Of a DNA stretch of 64,000 nucleotides, positions 1 through 8,982 are shown piece after piece. A program made the translations under genes and the position numbers. Location of the stretch: positions 3,253,501 to 3,317,500 of the forward strand of contig NZ_CP150661.1 in the NCBI RefSeq assembly GCF_038024105.1. The letters run 5' to 3'. Position 1 is the stretch's first letter. Every line of letters starts with the position of its first letter. The DNA comes from Polaribacter butkevichii (GTDB lineage: Bacteria > Bacteroidota > Bacteroidia > Flavobacteriales > Flavobacteriaceae). The notes beneath the pieces were generated by a model, which saw only the letters and a list, made by a program, of their open reading frames with translations, was not told the origin of the DNA and made no database searches.

Positions 1-1349
1 ACGGAAAATTAGTAGAAAAAGTATGGAAATCTGGCGGAATGTATGGTACTGCCATTGACCATGTTATTGGTTGGTTAGAAAAAGCAAAAGCTGTAGCAGA
101 AAACAACAAGCAAGCAAATGCTTTAGGTTTGTTAATTGAGTATTATAAAACGGGTAGTTTAGATGTTTGGGATCAATATTGTATTGCTTGGGCAACATCA
201 ACAGAAGGAAATATCGATTGGATTAATGGTTTTATAGAAGTGTATAACGATCCAAAAGGATATAGAGGTTCTTATGAAACGGTGGTTCAAATAAAAGATT
301 TTGACATGTCTCGTAAAATGAAAGTTTTGTCTGAAAACGCACAATGGTTTGAAGATAATGCGCCTTTAGATCCAACGCATAAAAAAGAAAATGTGGTTGG
401 AGTTTCTTACAAAACAGTAAATGTAGCAGGAGAAGCAGGTGATGCATCACCTAGTACACCAATTGGAGTAAATTTACCTAATAATAATTGGATTCGTCAA
501 CAACATGGTTCTAAGTCCGTTTCTTTAGGAAACATTATTGGAGCTTATAATAATGCAGGCGGAACAGGACGTTTAAAAGAATTTGCAAATGATGAAGAAG
601 AAATTAAGTTAGAAGAAAAGTACGGACAAATTGCAGATAAATTACATACTGCTTTGCATGAAGTTGTTGGTCATGCTTCTGGTAAAATAAACGAAGGCAT
701 TGGTCAACCTAAAGAAACGCTTCAAAATTATGCTTCTACTATGGAGGAAGGACGTGCAGATTTAGTTGGTTTGTATTATTTAATGGATCCTAAAATTGAA
801 GAATTAGGTTTAACGGATAATTGGAAAGAAACAGGAATGGCTGCTTACGATGGTTATATTAGAAACGGATTAATGACACAATTGGTTAGAATTGATTTAG
901 GAAATGATATTGAAGAAGACCACATGGTTAACAGACAATGGGTTTCTGCTTGGGCATTTGAGCAAGGTAAAAAAGACAATGTAATAGAGAAGATTGTAAG
1001 GGATGGTAAAACATATTTTAATATAAATGATTATAGTAAATTAAGAGAAATTTTTGGAAGACTTTTAAAAGAAGCACAACGTATAAAATCTGAAGGAGAT
1101 TTTGAAGCAGCCAAAAATTTAGTAGAGGGGTATGGTGTAAAAGTAGATCAGCAAATACATAAAGAGGTTATTGAAAGAAATAAACAATTTACATCTGCAC
1201 CTTATAGTGGTTTTGTAAACCCTGTTTTAGTGCCTGCATTAGATGAAAATGAAAACATTATAGATGTTAAGGTAACGCAACCTAAAAGTTTTGAAGAGCA
1301 AATGTTATTTTACTCTAAAAATTATAACTTTTTAGGAACAGAAAATTAA
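1..1349 (+). CDS. Dipeptidyl-peptidase III (M49 zinc peptidase), 5'-truncated by window edge
   Basis: The reading frame is open from base 3 with no start before the edge, so only the C-terminal part of a protein of roughly 650-700 residues is present. The M49 zinc motif HEVVGH lies at 657-674 and the second motif, EEGRAD, which supplies the third zinc ligand and a neighbouring acid, at 744-761. Both have the spacing expected of dipeptidyl-peptidase III. The family removes dipeptides from the N-terminus of oligopeptides; its location, cytoplasmic or exported, cannot be told because the N-terminus is missing. A bidirectional hairpin terminator follows, shared with the convergent PorP-like gene. 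Confidence 0.9.
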   Translation, partial: GKLVEKVWKSGGMYGTAIDHVIGWLEKAKAVAENNKQANALGLLIEYYKTGSLDVWDQYCIAWATSTEGNIDWINGFIEVYNDPKGYRGSYETVVQIKDFDMSRKMKVLSENAQWFEDNAPLDPTHKKENVVGVSYKTVNVAGEAGDASPSTPIGVNLPNNNWIRQQHGSKSVSLGNIIGAYNNAGGTGRLKEFANDEEEIKLEEKYGQIADKLHTALHEVVGHASGKINEGIGQPKETLQNYASTMEEGRADLVGLYYLMDPKIEELGLTDNWKETGMAAYDGYIRNGLMTQLVRIDLGNDIEEDHMVNRQWVSAWAFEQGKKDNVIEKIVRDGKTYFNINDYSKLREIFGRLLKEAQRIKSEGDFEAAKNLVEGYGVKVDQQIHKEVIERNKQFTSAPYSGFVNPVLVPALDENENIIDVKVTQPKSFEEQMLFYSKNYNFLGTEN

Positions 1350-1380
1350 TTTTTAAAATATTCTTTCTATAAAAATAAAA

Positions 1381-1410
1381 AACCGATTCTAATAAGAGTC
1401 GGTTTTTTTA
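1381..1410. terminator. Bidirectional intrinsic terminator
   Basis: The arms AACCGATTCT and AGAGTCGGTT flank a 4-base loop, with A-runs on the left and T-runs on the right. It can therefore end both the dipeptidyl-peptidase gene (+) and the adhesin/PorP operon (-). Confidence 0.8.
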
Positions 1411-1441
1411 TGTTTAAGATATTGGTTTGTAAAATTGTATT

Positions 1442-2404
1442 TTAAAAATAACAACGATTATGGTATAACCAATGTGAGTTTCTTTTTAGGTCGAAATCAA
1501 AGGTTAGTATAATTTCATGAGAACTTAAATTACTACCGTAATTAGCCAACTTATAATCATAAGAATAACCAACTCTATATTTTTTATTGAAGATAATAGC
1601 AAATAATGCGCTTACAGAGTTTTCATAACGATAAGATACGCCTGCTTCAAACTTATCTTTATAAATTAAATTAGAATTGATGTCTATAGAAACAGGTAAA
1701 CTAGGGGAGTATTTTATAATTGTTGATGGTTTAAATTTATAATCTTGAGATAAATCGAAAATCATTCCTGTTGCTAAAAAGTAATTATGATTATTTATAC
1801 CGTAATTATTATCAACATTATCTACTGTTTTAAATTGAGTTGATTTTAATAAGTTAGGTATTGATAATCCTATAAAAAAGGTATCATCATAATACAATCC
1901 TCCAAAACCTATGTTTGGAAATCTACCTTTGGTAGAGGCATAAGATTCGTTATCTGGTGTTATTGCATTTGCTAAGTTATTATTAAAAAAGGTTAAACCT
2001 CCTTTTAATCCAAAAGACAAGCGTCCGTATCTAGAAGTAGGAATGGTGTAAGAAGCATCTATATTTATGTTGGTGCTATTTGTTAAGCCTAATTTGTCGT
2101 TTATAACTGTTGCTCCAAAACCAAAACCATTTATAGATCTAGCATTTATAGAAAAAGTTTGAGTTTCTGGCGCTCCTTCATAACCTACCCATTGTTGACG
2201 AGATAGAAAAGAGATGTTTAAATCTGATCTAGAACCAACAAAAGCAGGGTTTAAAATCTGCATATTGTACATATATTGTGTGTAATGCGGAGCTTGCTGA
2301 GCGTATGTAATTGCGTTAAATAAAATAACAAATAGCACAACAATAAAGTGCTGCCTATATAGGTATTCAATTTTTAAATTACTTAGGGGGTTTTTGTATA
2401 TCAT
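1442..2404 (-). CDS. PorP/SprF family type IX secretion-associated outer-membrane protein
   Basis: 320 residues: an N-terminal hydrophobic signal segment ending near AITYAQ (about residues 20-36), then QAPHYTQYMYNMQILNPAFVG, the hallmark N-terminus of the Bacteroidetes PorP/SprF family, followed by alternating beta-strand sequence typical of an outer-membrane barrel. The family assists secretion or anchoring of very large type IX secretion (T9SS) substrates, as SprF does for SprB. Its ATG overlaps the TGA of the upstream 1573-residue adhesin in a 4-base ATGA overlap (2401-2404), so the two are translationally coupled. It is probably the dedicated partner of that adhesin. Confidence 0.9.
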   Translation of the reverse strand: MIYKNPLSNLKIEYLYRQHFIVVLFVILFNAITYAQQAPHYTQYMYNMQILNPAFVGSRSDLNISFLSRQQWVGYEGAPETQTFSINARSINGFGFGATVINDKLGLTNSTNINIDASYTIPTSRYGRLSFGLKGGLTFFNNNLANAITPDNESYASTKGRFPNIGFGGLYYDDTFFIGLSIPNLLKSTQFKTVDNVDNNYGINNHNYFLATGMIFDLSQDYKFKPSTIIKYSPSLPVSIDINSNLIYKDKFEAGVSYRYENSVSALFAIIFNKKYRVGYSYDYKLANYGSNLSSHEIILTFDFDLKRNSHWLYHNRCYF

Positions 2405-5400
2405 CTTATTAATTGAATAAAACTTCTTTTTGGGTTTGTAATACCATCATTAAAATTTATAGTGTAATAGTACACTCCTTCGGTAACCGGTGTTCCATTA
2501 TTTGTGCCATCCCACCATTGTGGGTTTGTATTACCATTATTATTGTAACTATATACTTCACTTCCCCAACGATCCATTATAGTAATTTTAAAATAAGGAA
2601 ACTTAGACATTCCGTCTATCTCAAAAACATCACTTTTTCCGTCGCCATTTGGCGAAAATAGGTTAGGAACATCGTTGTCTTGTATGGTTCCAATACCATA
2701 TAATACAGGTGTAACGTTAGAAATATCTGTAGATGTTATTGTGGCTTGTAATAGCATTGTTTCTGTATCTTCATTTAAAATATCATCTATGGTTAGTATG
2801 GGTTGTGTTATAGATGTTGTGTATGCAGGTATTGAGGAAGTGGTTGTTAAGTTTTTAAAATCTTGCAAATCACTAGCAGTTTCGTTAACCGATTTTAATT
2901 TAAAATTAATAGGCAGCGAGTTTTGCATTGGTTCTTCTGAATTAGGGTTTACAAGCGAAATTGTAAAAACTAGTGTGGTGCCTTCTATAACCGTTACGTC
3001 GTTTATAACTACTTTAGGTTCTGGGTTAATATCTATGATGATTCCTGTTTTTGTTAAATCTTGTGCACCTACATTTGTTGATGCTGCTACGCCTAAAACA
3101 TTTAAAAACTCATTAGGTTCATTTAAATCATCAATTTTGGTTGGAATGTTAAATGAGGTTTCTGTATTTGGATTACTAGGATTTGTAGTTTCTTCTATAG
3201 TTAAGGTTGTATAAAAAGAATTGTAATCATCAGGGCTTATTGCCGATCCATTTGTGGTGTTAATGTCTATGTAAATTGGTCTTGATGATGGATTGCTGAT
3301 TGTAACGGTGTGTTCTAAATCTTCTCCTTCATTACTTATTGCGTTGTTCATTGTAATTGAAGGAACCTCATCATCATCTAAAATAGTAGCAAACCCACTT
3401 ATTTCTGTGTTAATGGTGTTGTTAGAGGTTATTTTTCCGTTTAAAGTAAATAACTCATCTAATTCATTAATAAGATCGTTAAAAGTAGCAACTGTAAAAT
3501 TACCTACCTCTGTAAAAGGAGGTATTGTTAAAGTAGCAGAAGTTGTTTTATTATAATCAAAAGGGGCTATTGCTATATTATACTTGTCTGTGGTAGCTGT
3601 ACCATCTTCTGTGGTAAAACTAATTTGAATTGGCGTTGCGCTTTGAATTTGTTTAGTAGGCTCATTTTTTTTAACTAACGAAATGGTAAAAATTGCATCT
3701 TCACTTTCATTGACTGTAACATTATCAATACGTACAACAATGGCTATAATTTCTCTCCAATCTCTGTCTATATCATGGGCATCACCATCAGGAGTGTCTA
3801 CATTTGGAAAATCTGTAGGCACTTGACCATTTGTTGGGTTTAAAATGGTGTTGTTTGTGTCAAAAGCATTATCTAAACCGTCATTATCGCTGTCTAAATT
3901 TAAAGGTATTGTTTCTGCAATTCCATCATTGTTAAAATCCCAACCTTCAATGGCATCATTACGGATGTCGTTATCAGAATTGATATCAACATAATCTGGT
4001 GTAGCATCCCGATCTGTATCTGTTGGTGTAATTCCGTTTGGATAGGCTGTGTCTATACCTAAATCGGTTATAATTCCGTTTGGTGCTTTGTAGTTGGTTG
4101 TTGTTTGTCCCTCTATATTATCAACAATTCCGTCTCCATCAGCATCAATATCTATAAAATTAGGAGTGTTGCTTCTGTCTGTATTCGGAATTGTATAATT
4201 CGTTGAAGTTGTAAGAGAATCGTTATTTTCAACAGTGTTGTCAAGTCCGTTTGTACCAACACTTTTATTTGTTCTACCAGTACGATTGGTGTCTGAGGCT
4301 TTATTACCTGCCTCTACAATATCTAAAATACCATCATTATCACTATCTAAATCAAAATGATTTGGGACACCATCATTATCAAAATCAAAAAGATCTACAA
4401 TACCATCATTATTGGCATCAACACCATAATCGGTATCTCTGTAGTTGGGTGTTAAATCGCCATCATGATCATCTAAAGGATTTAATCCGTTATATTCATC
4501 AATATCTCGTATGGTATCATTATCATCGTCAATATCGGTAACATTTGTAATTCCGTCATTATCAGTATCTGTAGATGCGTTTATACCAACAGAACCAGAA
4601 GAACTTATTACTCTGTTTAAAGGATCTGTTGCAGAAAATACCGAAGTATTGGTGCCTAAACAATCTTCATTTAAAATTACAGAAAACTGAACTGTAATTG
4701 ATTCTCCTTTCATTAATATACCCGATGTTCCATTAAAAAATTCAATATCAGAAGTACCGTTATACTCAGGATTTAATGTTGGGTTTGTTGTTGCGGTAGA
4801 ACTTTCTATAAAAGGAGTGCTCACAGAAACAATGTTTCCAGAACAAATATTCTTTAAGTTGTCTTGTAATTGTAGATTTTCTAATTGTACAATATTACTA
4901 GTATTTTTTATGGTAAGTTGAAACGTAATTTCTTGGTGTTCTAAAATTCCATTAGGAATTTTCTCTACCTTAGAAATTGTTTTTTGGTTGCTTGTTAAAG
5001 AACTAAATAAAAAGACCATACTAGATGAAGAACAGCTACATTGTAATGAAGAAGATACTGGGTCTACAGGAGAACTAGTAGGATAATACCTGTCTAAATG
5101 TTTACCTAAACTATCTGACCAATTTACAAAAGAGTAGTTTTTATTATTTGATGAAGTTGTTTCATCAAATCCATCCAAGCCACCTTGTGTTTGAGAAAGT
5201 TCTAATTGCTTAAAATGATTAATTTGCGAAGAAGAAAAAGGAGCTGTTAGATAAAAGATTTCTAAAATGATAGTTTCTCCTGCTGCAAGAGAATTATTAG
5301 GCATTAATAATTGTGTATTTGTGTTTCCGTTATAAGCGTTGTTAACGGTAACAGGAGGTCCTGCAATTTGTGTAACTTTAAGTTCATTAAAAACAATTCT

Positions 5401-7122
5401 TTTATCTAAGAAATTTCCTAACCCCATGTTGTAATTAATATTTTGGGCAGTAGCAGTTCCTTCATTTGTTAAAATAACTCTGTTGGTGTAATCGAAAGTT
5501 CCGTCTGGATTTACAGTTGGTTTTGGTACAGGTATATATAACCCACCTGCTAAAATAGCCTCTGTAGTATGAAAATCTTTAAGTAAAAGATCTGTAGAAT
5601 GGCTTCCTATTGTTGATGTAACTTCTAATACATGGTTAAAATTTATGCCAGAACCAGAAGGAGTAGGGGTTGGTCTACCATTACAAAAAGGGTTTACAAT
5701 AACACAAAACTCAATATTAATAGATTGTCTTGGGTATAGTGTAAAATTATTTATGGCATTTTGATTAAAAATAGAATTTGATGTAGCGTTTAAAAAATCA
5801 TCATTGATGGCATCATTATTAAACTCTAAAGGATACGGGCTGCCAACGTAGTCTTTAACAGCAGTAGTATTAATTGAAACACCTTCTATTTGAGTAACAC
5901 ATCCATTTCCATAAATAGCGTTTAAATCATTTGTTAAATCTATTTTTTTAATAAGGTTTGTAGCGTGGTAATCTCTTGCGGTACTTGTGTTTGTTAAGGT
6001 TGTATAGTATTTAATTTTATACATTCCGTCTACAGTATATCCTTGGTTACAACTAGATAAAGACTTAATTTCTATTAGATTTGTAATGTGTTCTACAGTT
6101 AAAAACAAATTAGCAGCAGCGGTAAAAGTTCCATCAGAAATTATATATTTAATTACAGGAACATTACCTGTATAATCTTTAGCAGGAATAAAAGTATAAC
6201 TACCATCTGCTTTAAAAGTAATACTTCCTTCTAAAAAGGTAGCCGTTTGCCCAATGTTGTACGTTTTTTCGTTTACAATAAATTGGATAACAGATAAGGC
6301 GTTGTTATCTTGGTCTTTATCATTAATTAAAACACCTGGTGCATCTACTTTTAGAGTGGTGTTTATCTCTGCGGTATCATAATTATCTTTCGCCTCTGGC
6401 GGATATAAATTAATAATTTTAATATTTAAATTAGCAGAATCTGTAAAAGTTCCGTCTGTTACTGTATAGTTAATTGTACGAATTTTATTATTATAATCAG
6501 TAGCAGGAGTAAAGAAAAAACTACCATCAGCATTTATAGAAATAGAACCTTCAGAAAAAACTGCTTTTTCGCCAACTGTGTAGCTTACTGTATCTATTTT
6601 AAAGGCTGTAATTGATAACGTATTTTCATCTTTATCTGCGTCGTTGTCTAGTAAACCTGGAGCATAAATATTTAGATCTGCGTTTGTTTCTGTTGTATAA
6701 ATATCATTTTTTGCTTCTGGCGAATTTACATTAGTAATGCTAAGAGTTAAATCGGTAGAGTCTGTATATGTTCCATCAGAAATAGTATAGTTAACAATAA
6801 GAGTAATGTCATTATAATCTACAGCAGGAGAATAGTTAAAACCACCATTGGCTTTTATAGAAATAGTTCCTTCAGGTAAATTAGCAGTGTCTCCAGGAGA
6901 GTACGTTTTACCGTTTGCAGAAAAGGCCGTAACCTTTAGCAGATCTCCATCGAGATCTTTGTCATTAGCTAATACACCAAGAGAATCAATTTTTAGTGCC
7001 GTGTTTGTTTTGGTTTCGTAACTATCTGGTTCTGCGCTTGGTGCTGTTTGAGCCGCTATAACTTGATAGAATAGTAGAAAGAATATAAGTAGCTTATATT
7101 TATTTTTTTTAGGGGTTATCAT
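2401..7122 (-). CDS. Giant cell-surface adhesin with CHU_C gliding-motility/T9SS C-terminal domain
   Basis: 1573 residues. Order: signal peptide (1-24, ending VIAAQ); three tandem cadherin/VCBS-like repeats of about 105 residues (about 28-345, each with a ...NDxDxD...NYTISDGT pattern); a Cys-containing DUF11-like region (about 345-830); a thrombospondin type 3 region of DxDNDG calcium-binding repeats (about 830-1110); three Calx-beta-like units (about 1130-1480); and a C-terminal CHU_C domain (1487-1573) beginning NLFSPNGDG and including MDRWGSEVY. CHU_C is the type B sorting signal for the type IX secretion system, so the protein should be exported and displayed on the surface. Multiple Ca-binding modules suggest calcium-dependent adhesion or gliding. 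It is coupled to the PorP-like gene. Confidence 0.9.
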   Translation of the reverse strand: MITPKKNKYKLLIFFLLFYQVIAAQTAPSAEPDSYETKTNTALKIDSLGVLANDKDLDGDLLKVTAFSANGKTYSPGDTANLPEGTISIKANGGFNYSPAVDYNDITLIVNYTISDGTYTDSTDLTLSITNVNSPEAKNDIYTTETNADLNIYAPGLLDNDADKDENTLSITAFKIDTVSYTVGEKAVFSEGSISINADGSFFFTPATDYNNKIRTINYTVTDGTFTDSANLNIKIINLYPPEAKDNYDTAEINTTLKVDAPGVLINDKDQDNNALSVIQFIVNEKTYNIGQTATFLEGSITFKADGSYTFIPAKDYTGNVPVIKYIISDGTFTAAANLFLTVEHITNLIEIKSLSSCNQGYTVDGMYKIKYYTTLTNTSTARDYHATNLIKKIDLTNDLNAIYGNGCVTQIEGVSINTTAVKDYVGSPYPLEFNNDAINDDFLNATSNSIFNQNAINNFTLYPRQSINIEFCVIVNPFCNGRPTPTPSGSGINFNHVLEVTSTIGSHSTDLLLKDFHTTEAILAGGLYIPVPKPTVNPDGTFDYTNRVILTNEGTATAQNINYNMGLGNFLDKRIVFNELKVTQIAGPPVTVNNAYNGNTNTQLLMPNNSLAAGETIILEIFYLTAPFSSSQINHFKQLELSQTQGGLDGFDETTSSNNKNYSFVNWSDSLGKHLDRYYPTSSPVDPVSSSLQCSCSSSSMVFLFSSLTSNQKTISKVEKIPNGILEHQEITFQLTIKNTSNIVQLENLQLQDNLKNICSGNIVSVSTPFIESSTATTNPTLNPEYNGTSDIEFFNGTSGILMKGESITVQFSVILNEDCLGTNTSVFSATDPLNRVISSSGSVGINASTDTDNDGITNVTDIDDDNDTIRDIDEYNGLNPLDDHDGDLTPNYRDTDYGVDANNDGIVDLFDFDNDGVPNHFDLDSDNDGILDIVEAGNKASDTNRTGRTNKSVGTNGLDNTVENNDSLTTSTNYTIPNTDRSNTPNFIDIDADGDGIVDNIEGQTTTNYKAPNGIITDLGIDTAYPNGITPTDTDRDATPDYVDINSDNDIRNDAIEGWDFNNDGIAETIPLNLDSDNDGLDNAFDTNNTILNPTNGQVPTDFPNVDTPDGDAHDIDRDWREIIAIVVRIDNVTVNESEDAIFTISLVKKNEPTKQIQSATPIQISFTTEDGTATTDKYNIAIAPFDYNKTTSATLTIPPFTEVGNFTVATFNDLINELDELFTLNGKITSNNTINTEISGFATILDDDEVPSITMNNAISNEGEDLEHTVTISNPSSRPIYIDINTTNGSAISPDDYNSFYTTLTIEETTNPSNPNTETSFNIPTKIDDLNEPNEFLNVLGVAASTNVGAQDLTKTGIIIDINPEPKVVINDVTVIEGTTLVFTISLVNPNSEEPMQNSLPINFKLKSVNETASDLQDFKNLTTTSSIPAYTTSITQPILTIDDILNEDTETMLLQATITSTDISNVTPVLYGIGTIQDNDVPNLFSPNGDGKSDVFEIDGMSKFPYFKITIMDRWGSEVYSYNNNGNTNPQWWDGTNNGTPVTEGVYYYTINFNDGITNPKRSFIQLIR

Positions 7123-7150
7123 TTTTTTAGGGGATAAATGATTTTAATAA
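7095..7150 (-). repeat. Adhesin leader, copy of a duplicated 5' region
   Basis: On the minus strand the adhesin leader and first codons contain two CCCCTAAAAA motifs around the ATG, then codons for MITPKKNKYK. The same arrangement recurs at 7440-7495 in front of and inside the next gene, which begins MISPKKSKYK. This looks like a local duplication. Confidence 0.55.
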
Positions 7151-7177
7151 GAAAATATGAAAAGGCGTAATTATTTT

Positions 7178-7468
7178 TTAAATATAACCGGGTAAACTAG
7201 AAGTTTGCAAAATAAAATAGTTAGAGCTCTGCCACGAAATTTGAGTAAACTGAAAATTATTTACAACCAAACTTGAGTTGCTGGCAAGCAAGTCTAAGTA
7301 AATATTTTTGTGTGTAGTGTTGTTTTGGGTAATAGAATTACCTTTTTGTGTTTCTGGATCAGCTATTGCAAATTTATTGAATAATAAATAAAATAGGAGA
7401 AATAATAATAGAAGAGATACGGAATACAATACAAATGTTTTGTATTTACTTTTTTTAGGGGATATCAT
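7178..7468 (-). CDS. Small hypothetical exported protein, leader paralogous to the adhesin
   Basis: 96 residues. It begins MISPKKSKYK, nearly identical to the adhesin start MITPKKNKYK. A strong hydrophobic segment follows (about residues 12-30) and then a polar Asn/Ser/Thr-rich tail. No domain was recognised. The shared leader and shared upstream DNA indicate duplication of the adhesin 5' end. The gene may be a relic or a small exported or membrane-anchored protein. It lies 55 bases upstream of the adhesin on the same strand and could be its first operon gene. Confidence 0.5.
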   Translation of the reverse strand: MISPKKSKYKTFVLYSVSLLLLFLLFYLLFNKFAIADPETQKGNSITQNNTTHKNIYLDLLASNSSLVVNNFQFTQISWQSSNYFILQTSSLPGYI

Positions 7469-7495
7469 TCTTTTGGGGGTTAAATGATTGTTTAT
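7440..7495 (-). repeat. Second copy of the adhesin-type leader
   Basis: The minus strand carries CCCC-containing motifs before and after the ATG, with the same ATCATTTA...ATGATA spacing as the region around 7095-7150. It is the sister copy of that leader. Confidence 0.5.
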
Positions 7496-7602
7496 ATATC
7501 CATAAAAGTAAATAAAAATATTTTAAATTCGGATTAATTTTTTAAAAATGTTAAATTTTTTTAAAAAAGTAACTAAATTATACAACTATATAGAATTTTA
7601 AT

Positions 7603-7809
7603 TTATTGGCCAAACAAGATTCTGATAGCTATAAAGATAGCAATTATAAGACCTCCATAGAGTAGCACTTTTTTGCCAGCACCTTTATAATAACGCTCAT
7701 GGTTTTTAATGTCTTTTCTATAGCTATAAATCATTAAGGCGATAAAAGAGATGATAAAGAAAATCATAAAAATAATTCTTCCTGTTGTAAAATAAGCACC
7801 TAAAAACAT
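7603..7809 (-). CDS. Small two-helix membrane protein of unknown function
   Basis: 68 residues: a first hydrophobic helix (about 10-28, MIFFIISFIALMIYSY), a basic loop with RKDIKNHERYYKGAGKK (about 31-47), and a second helix (about 48-65) with a short end RILFGQ. The charge pattern predicts two membrane spans with a positive cytoplasmic loop. I do not recognise the family. It stands alone between the small adhesin-leader gene and the divergent pyrophosphohydrolase gene. Confidence 0.65.
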   Translation of the reverse strand: MFLGAYFTTGRIIFMIFFIISFIALMIYSYRKDIKNHERYYKGAGKKVLLYGGLIIAIFIAIRILFGQ

Positions 7810-8017
7810 CCTTTAAATTTTTTATACGTTTTGATTTAATAGCAGAAAAGAAGCTTTTATTTTATCAGAAAGTTTCTATATATTGTCTAACTAAAATAAC
7901 CAGATTTTTATTTTGCAAAATTACAAATTAAAAGAAGAATACCAGTGTTTTTGTACTAACTTCTAGTATTATAAATCTATAGCTTTAAAAAAATAATTAT
8001 AAACATTTCTATAAATA

Positions 8018-8404
8018 ATGAAGAATAAAATAGCAGCAGTAACGCAATTTCACACCGCTTTTAAATTAAACATGAATCAAAAACCTATTGTAGATATAGG
8101 TGAAGATAGAAAAAAACTTCGATTTGATTTAATGAAAGAAGAAAATGAAGAGTATTTAGAAGCTGCAGAAAATAACGATTTGGTGGAGGTGGCAGATGCC
8201 TTAGGTGATATGTTGTATATTTTATGTGGTACTATTATAGAGCACGGTATGCAAGATAAAATAGAAGAAGTCTTTAATGAAATACAACGCAGTAATATGA
8301 GTAAATTAGGTGAAGATGGTAAACCTATTTACAGAGAAGATGGCAAAGTATTAAAGGGACCTAATTATTTTAAACCTAATATTTTAAAAATTTTAGAAAA
8401 ATAA
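8018..8404 (+). CDS. MazG-like/PRA-PH superfamily nucleoside triphosphate pyrophosphohydrolase
   Basis: 128 residues, all-alpha. The metal-binding pattern of the superfamily is visible: EEnEEYLEA (about residues 41-49) and, one helix later, EVADALGDMLY (about 57-67). Such enzymes hydrolyse NTPs or phosphoribosyl-ATP to the monophosphate and pyrophosphate. The single-domain form resembles phosphoribosyl-ATP pyrophosphohydrolase, but there are no histidine genes nearby, so a housecleaning nucleotide role is equally possible. It converges with the gene at 8409, with only 4 bases between the stops. Confidence 0.75.
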   Translation: MKNKIAAVTQFHTAFKLNMNQKPIVDIGEDRKKLRFDLMKEENEEYLEAAENNDLVEVADALGDMLYILCGTIIEHGMQDKIEEVFNEIQRSNMSKLGEDGKPIYREDGKVLKGPNYFKPNILKILEK

Positions 8405-8408
8405 AAAC

Positions 8409-8891
8409 TTATAAGTATCTATTGTACCAGCTTTCTTCAATAGGGATTTCCCAATTGTTTTCAAAGTCTACTTTTGTGGTAATTAAATTATCAAAAATGA
8501 TGCTTTTTGCTGTTACAGCTTTGTTTTTAAGTAGTTTTTTAAAGTCTTTTAGTTCTTTGTATTGTACAAATTCTCCTTGTTTAAAACAAGCATTCATTTT
8601 GTCTAATAATTCTACTTCGTATTCTTGTTGTAGCCCTAAGATAAAAGAAACAGATGCGTCAATATCTGCATTTGATAAAGTAGAATTTTCATCATCAGCA
8701 AAAAGAACAATAAATCTGTTGTATAGAAATTTGTAGGACGCTTTAAAATTTTCGTCATCAGATTTCCAGCTTTCAATAAAGGTTTTTACTTTATTTTCTA
8801 TTCCTTCAATTTCATTAGGATAAAATTTTCTGCTAGAAGGGTACACCCAAACTTTAGCATCTTCAGTAATTATGGAATAATCTACAAACAT
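8409..8891 (-). CDS. Conserved flavobacterial protein (often mislabelled ABC transporter ATPase)
   Basis: 160 residues from the ATG at 8891 (MFVDYSIITEDAKVWVYPSS). An in-frame ATG lies further upstream at 8942, but the extra residues are unlike the rest and run into the terminator of the thioredoxin-like gene, so the internal start is preferred. The sequence is mixed alpha/beta without Walker motifs, although similar flavobacterial proteins are commonly labelled ABC transporter ATPase. There is no signal peptide, so it should be cytoplasmic. Function is unknown. Confidence 0.7.
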   Translation of the reverse strand: MFVDYSIITEDAKVWVYPSSRKFYPNEIEGIENKVKTFIESWKSDDENFKASYKFLYNRFIVLFADDENSTLSNADIDASVSFILGLQQEYEVELLDKMNACFKQGEFVQYKELKDFKKLLKNKAVTAKSIIFDNLITTKVDFENNWEIPIEESWYNRYL

Positions 8892-8927
8892 TTTTATATA
8901 ATTTTCGATGCAAATATACAGAAAAGA

Positions 8928-8961
8928 AAAACCGCAAATCAATTTATTAATTTGCGGTTTT
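8928..8961 (-). terminator. Intrinsic terminator after the thioredoxin-like gene
   Basis: A perfect 12-base stem, AAAACCGCAAAT / ATTTGCGGTTTT, with a 10-base loop, runs into a T-rich tract on the minus strand. It lies 22 bases past the stop at 8983. Confidence 0.8.
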
Positions 8962-8982
8962 AAAACTATTTTTGATTTTTAA

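Noticed and set aside
2675..3214. 179-codon open frame opposite the adhesin
   Set aside because: It is a low-complexity Val/Ser-rich shadow of the adhesin's coding strand with no motif; similar frames at 3293-3556 and 4251-4541 are rejected for the same reason.
3770..4620. DNA tandem repeats inside the adhesin gene
   Set aside because: The repetition encodes TSP3 DxDNDG modules with synonymous variation; it is protein-level repetition and not a DNA repeat.
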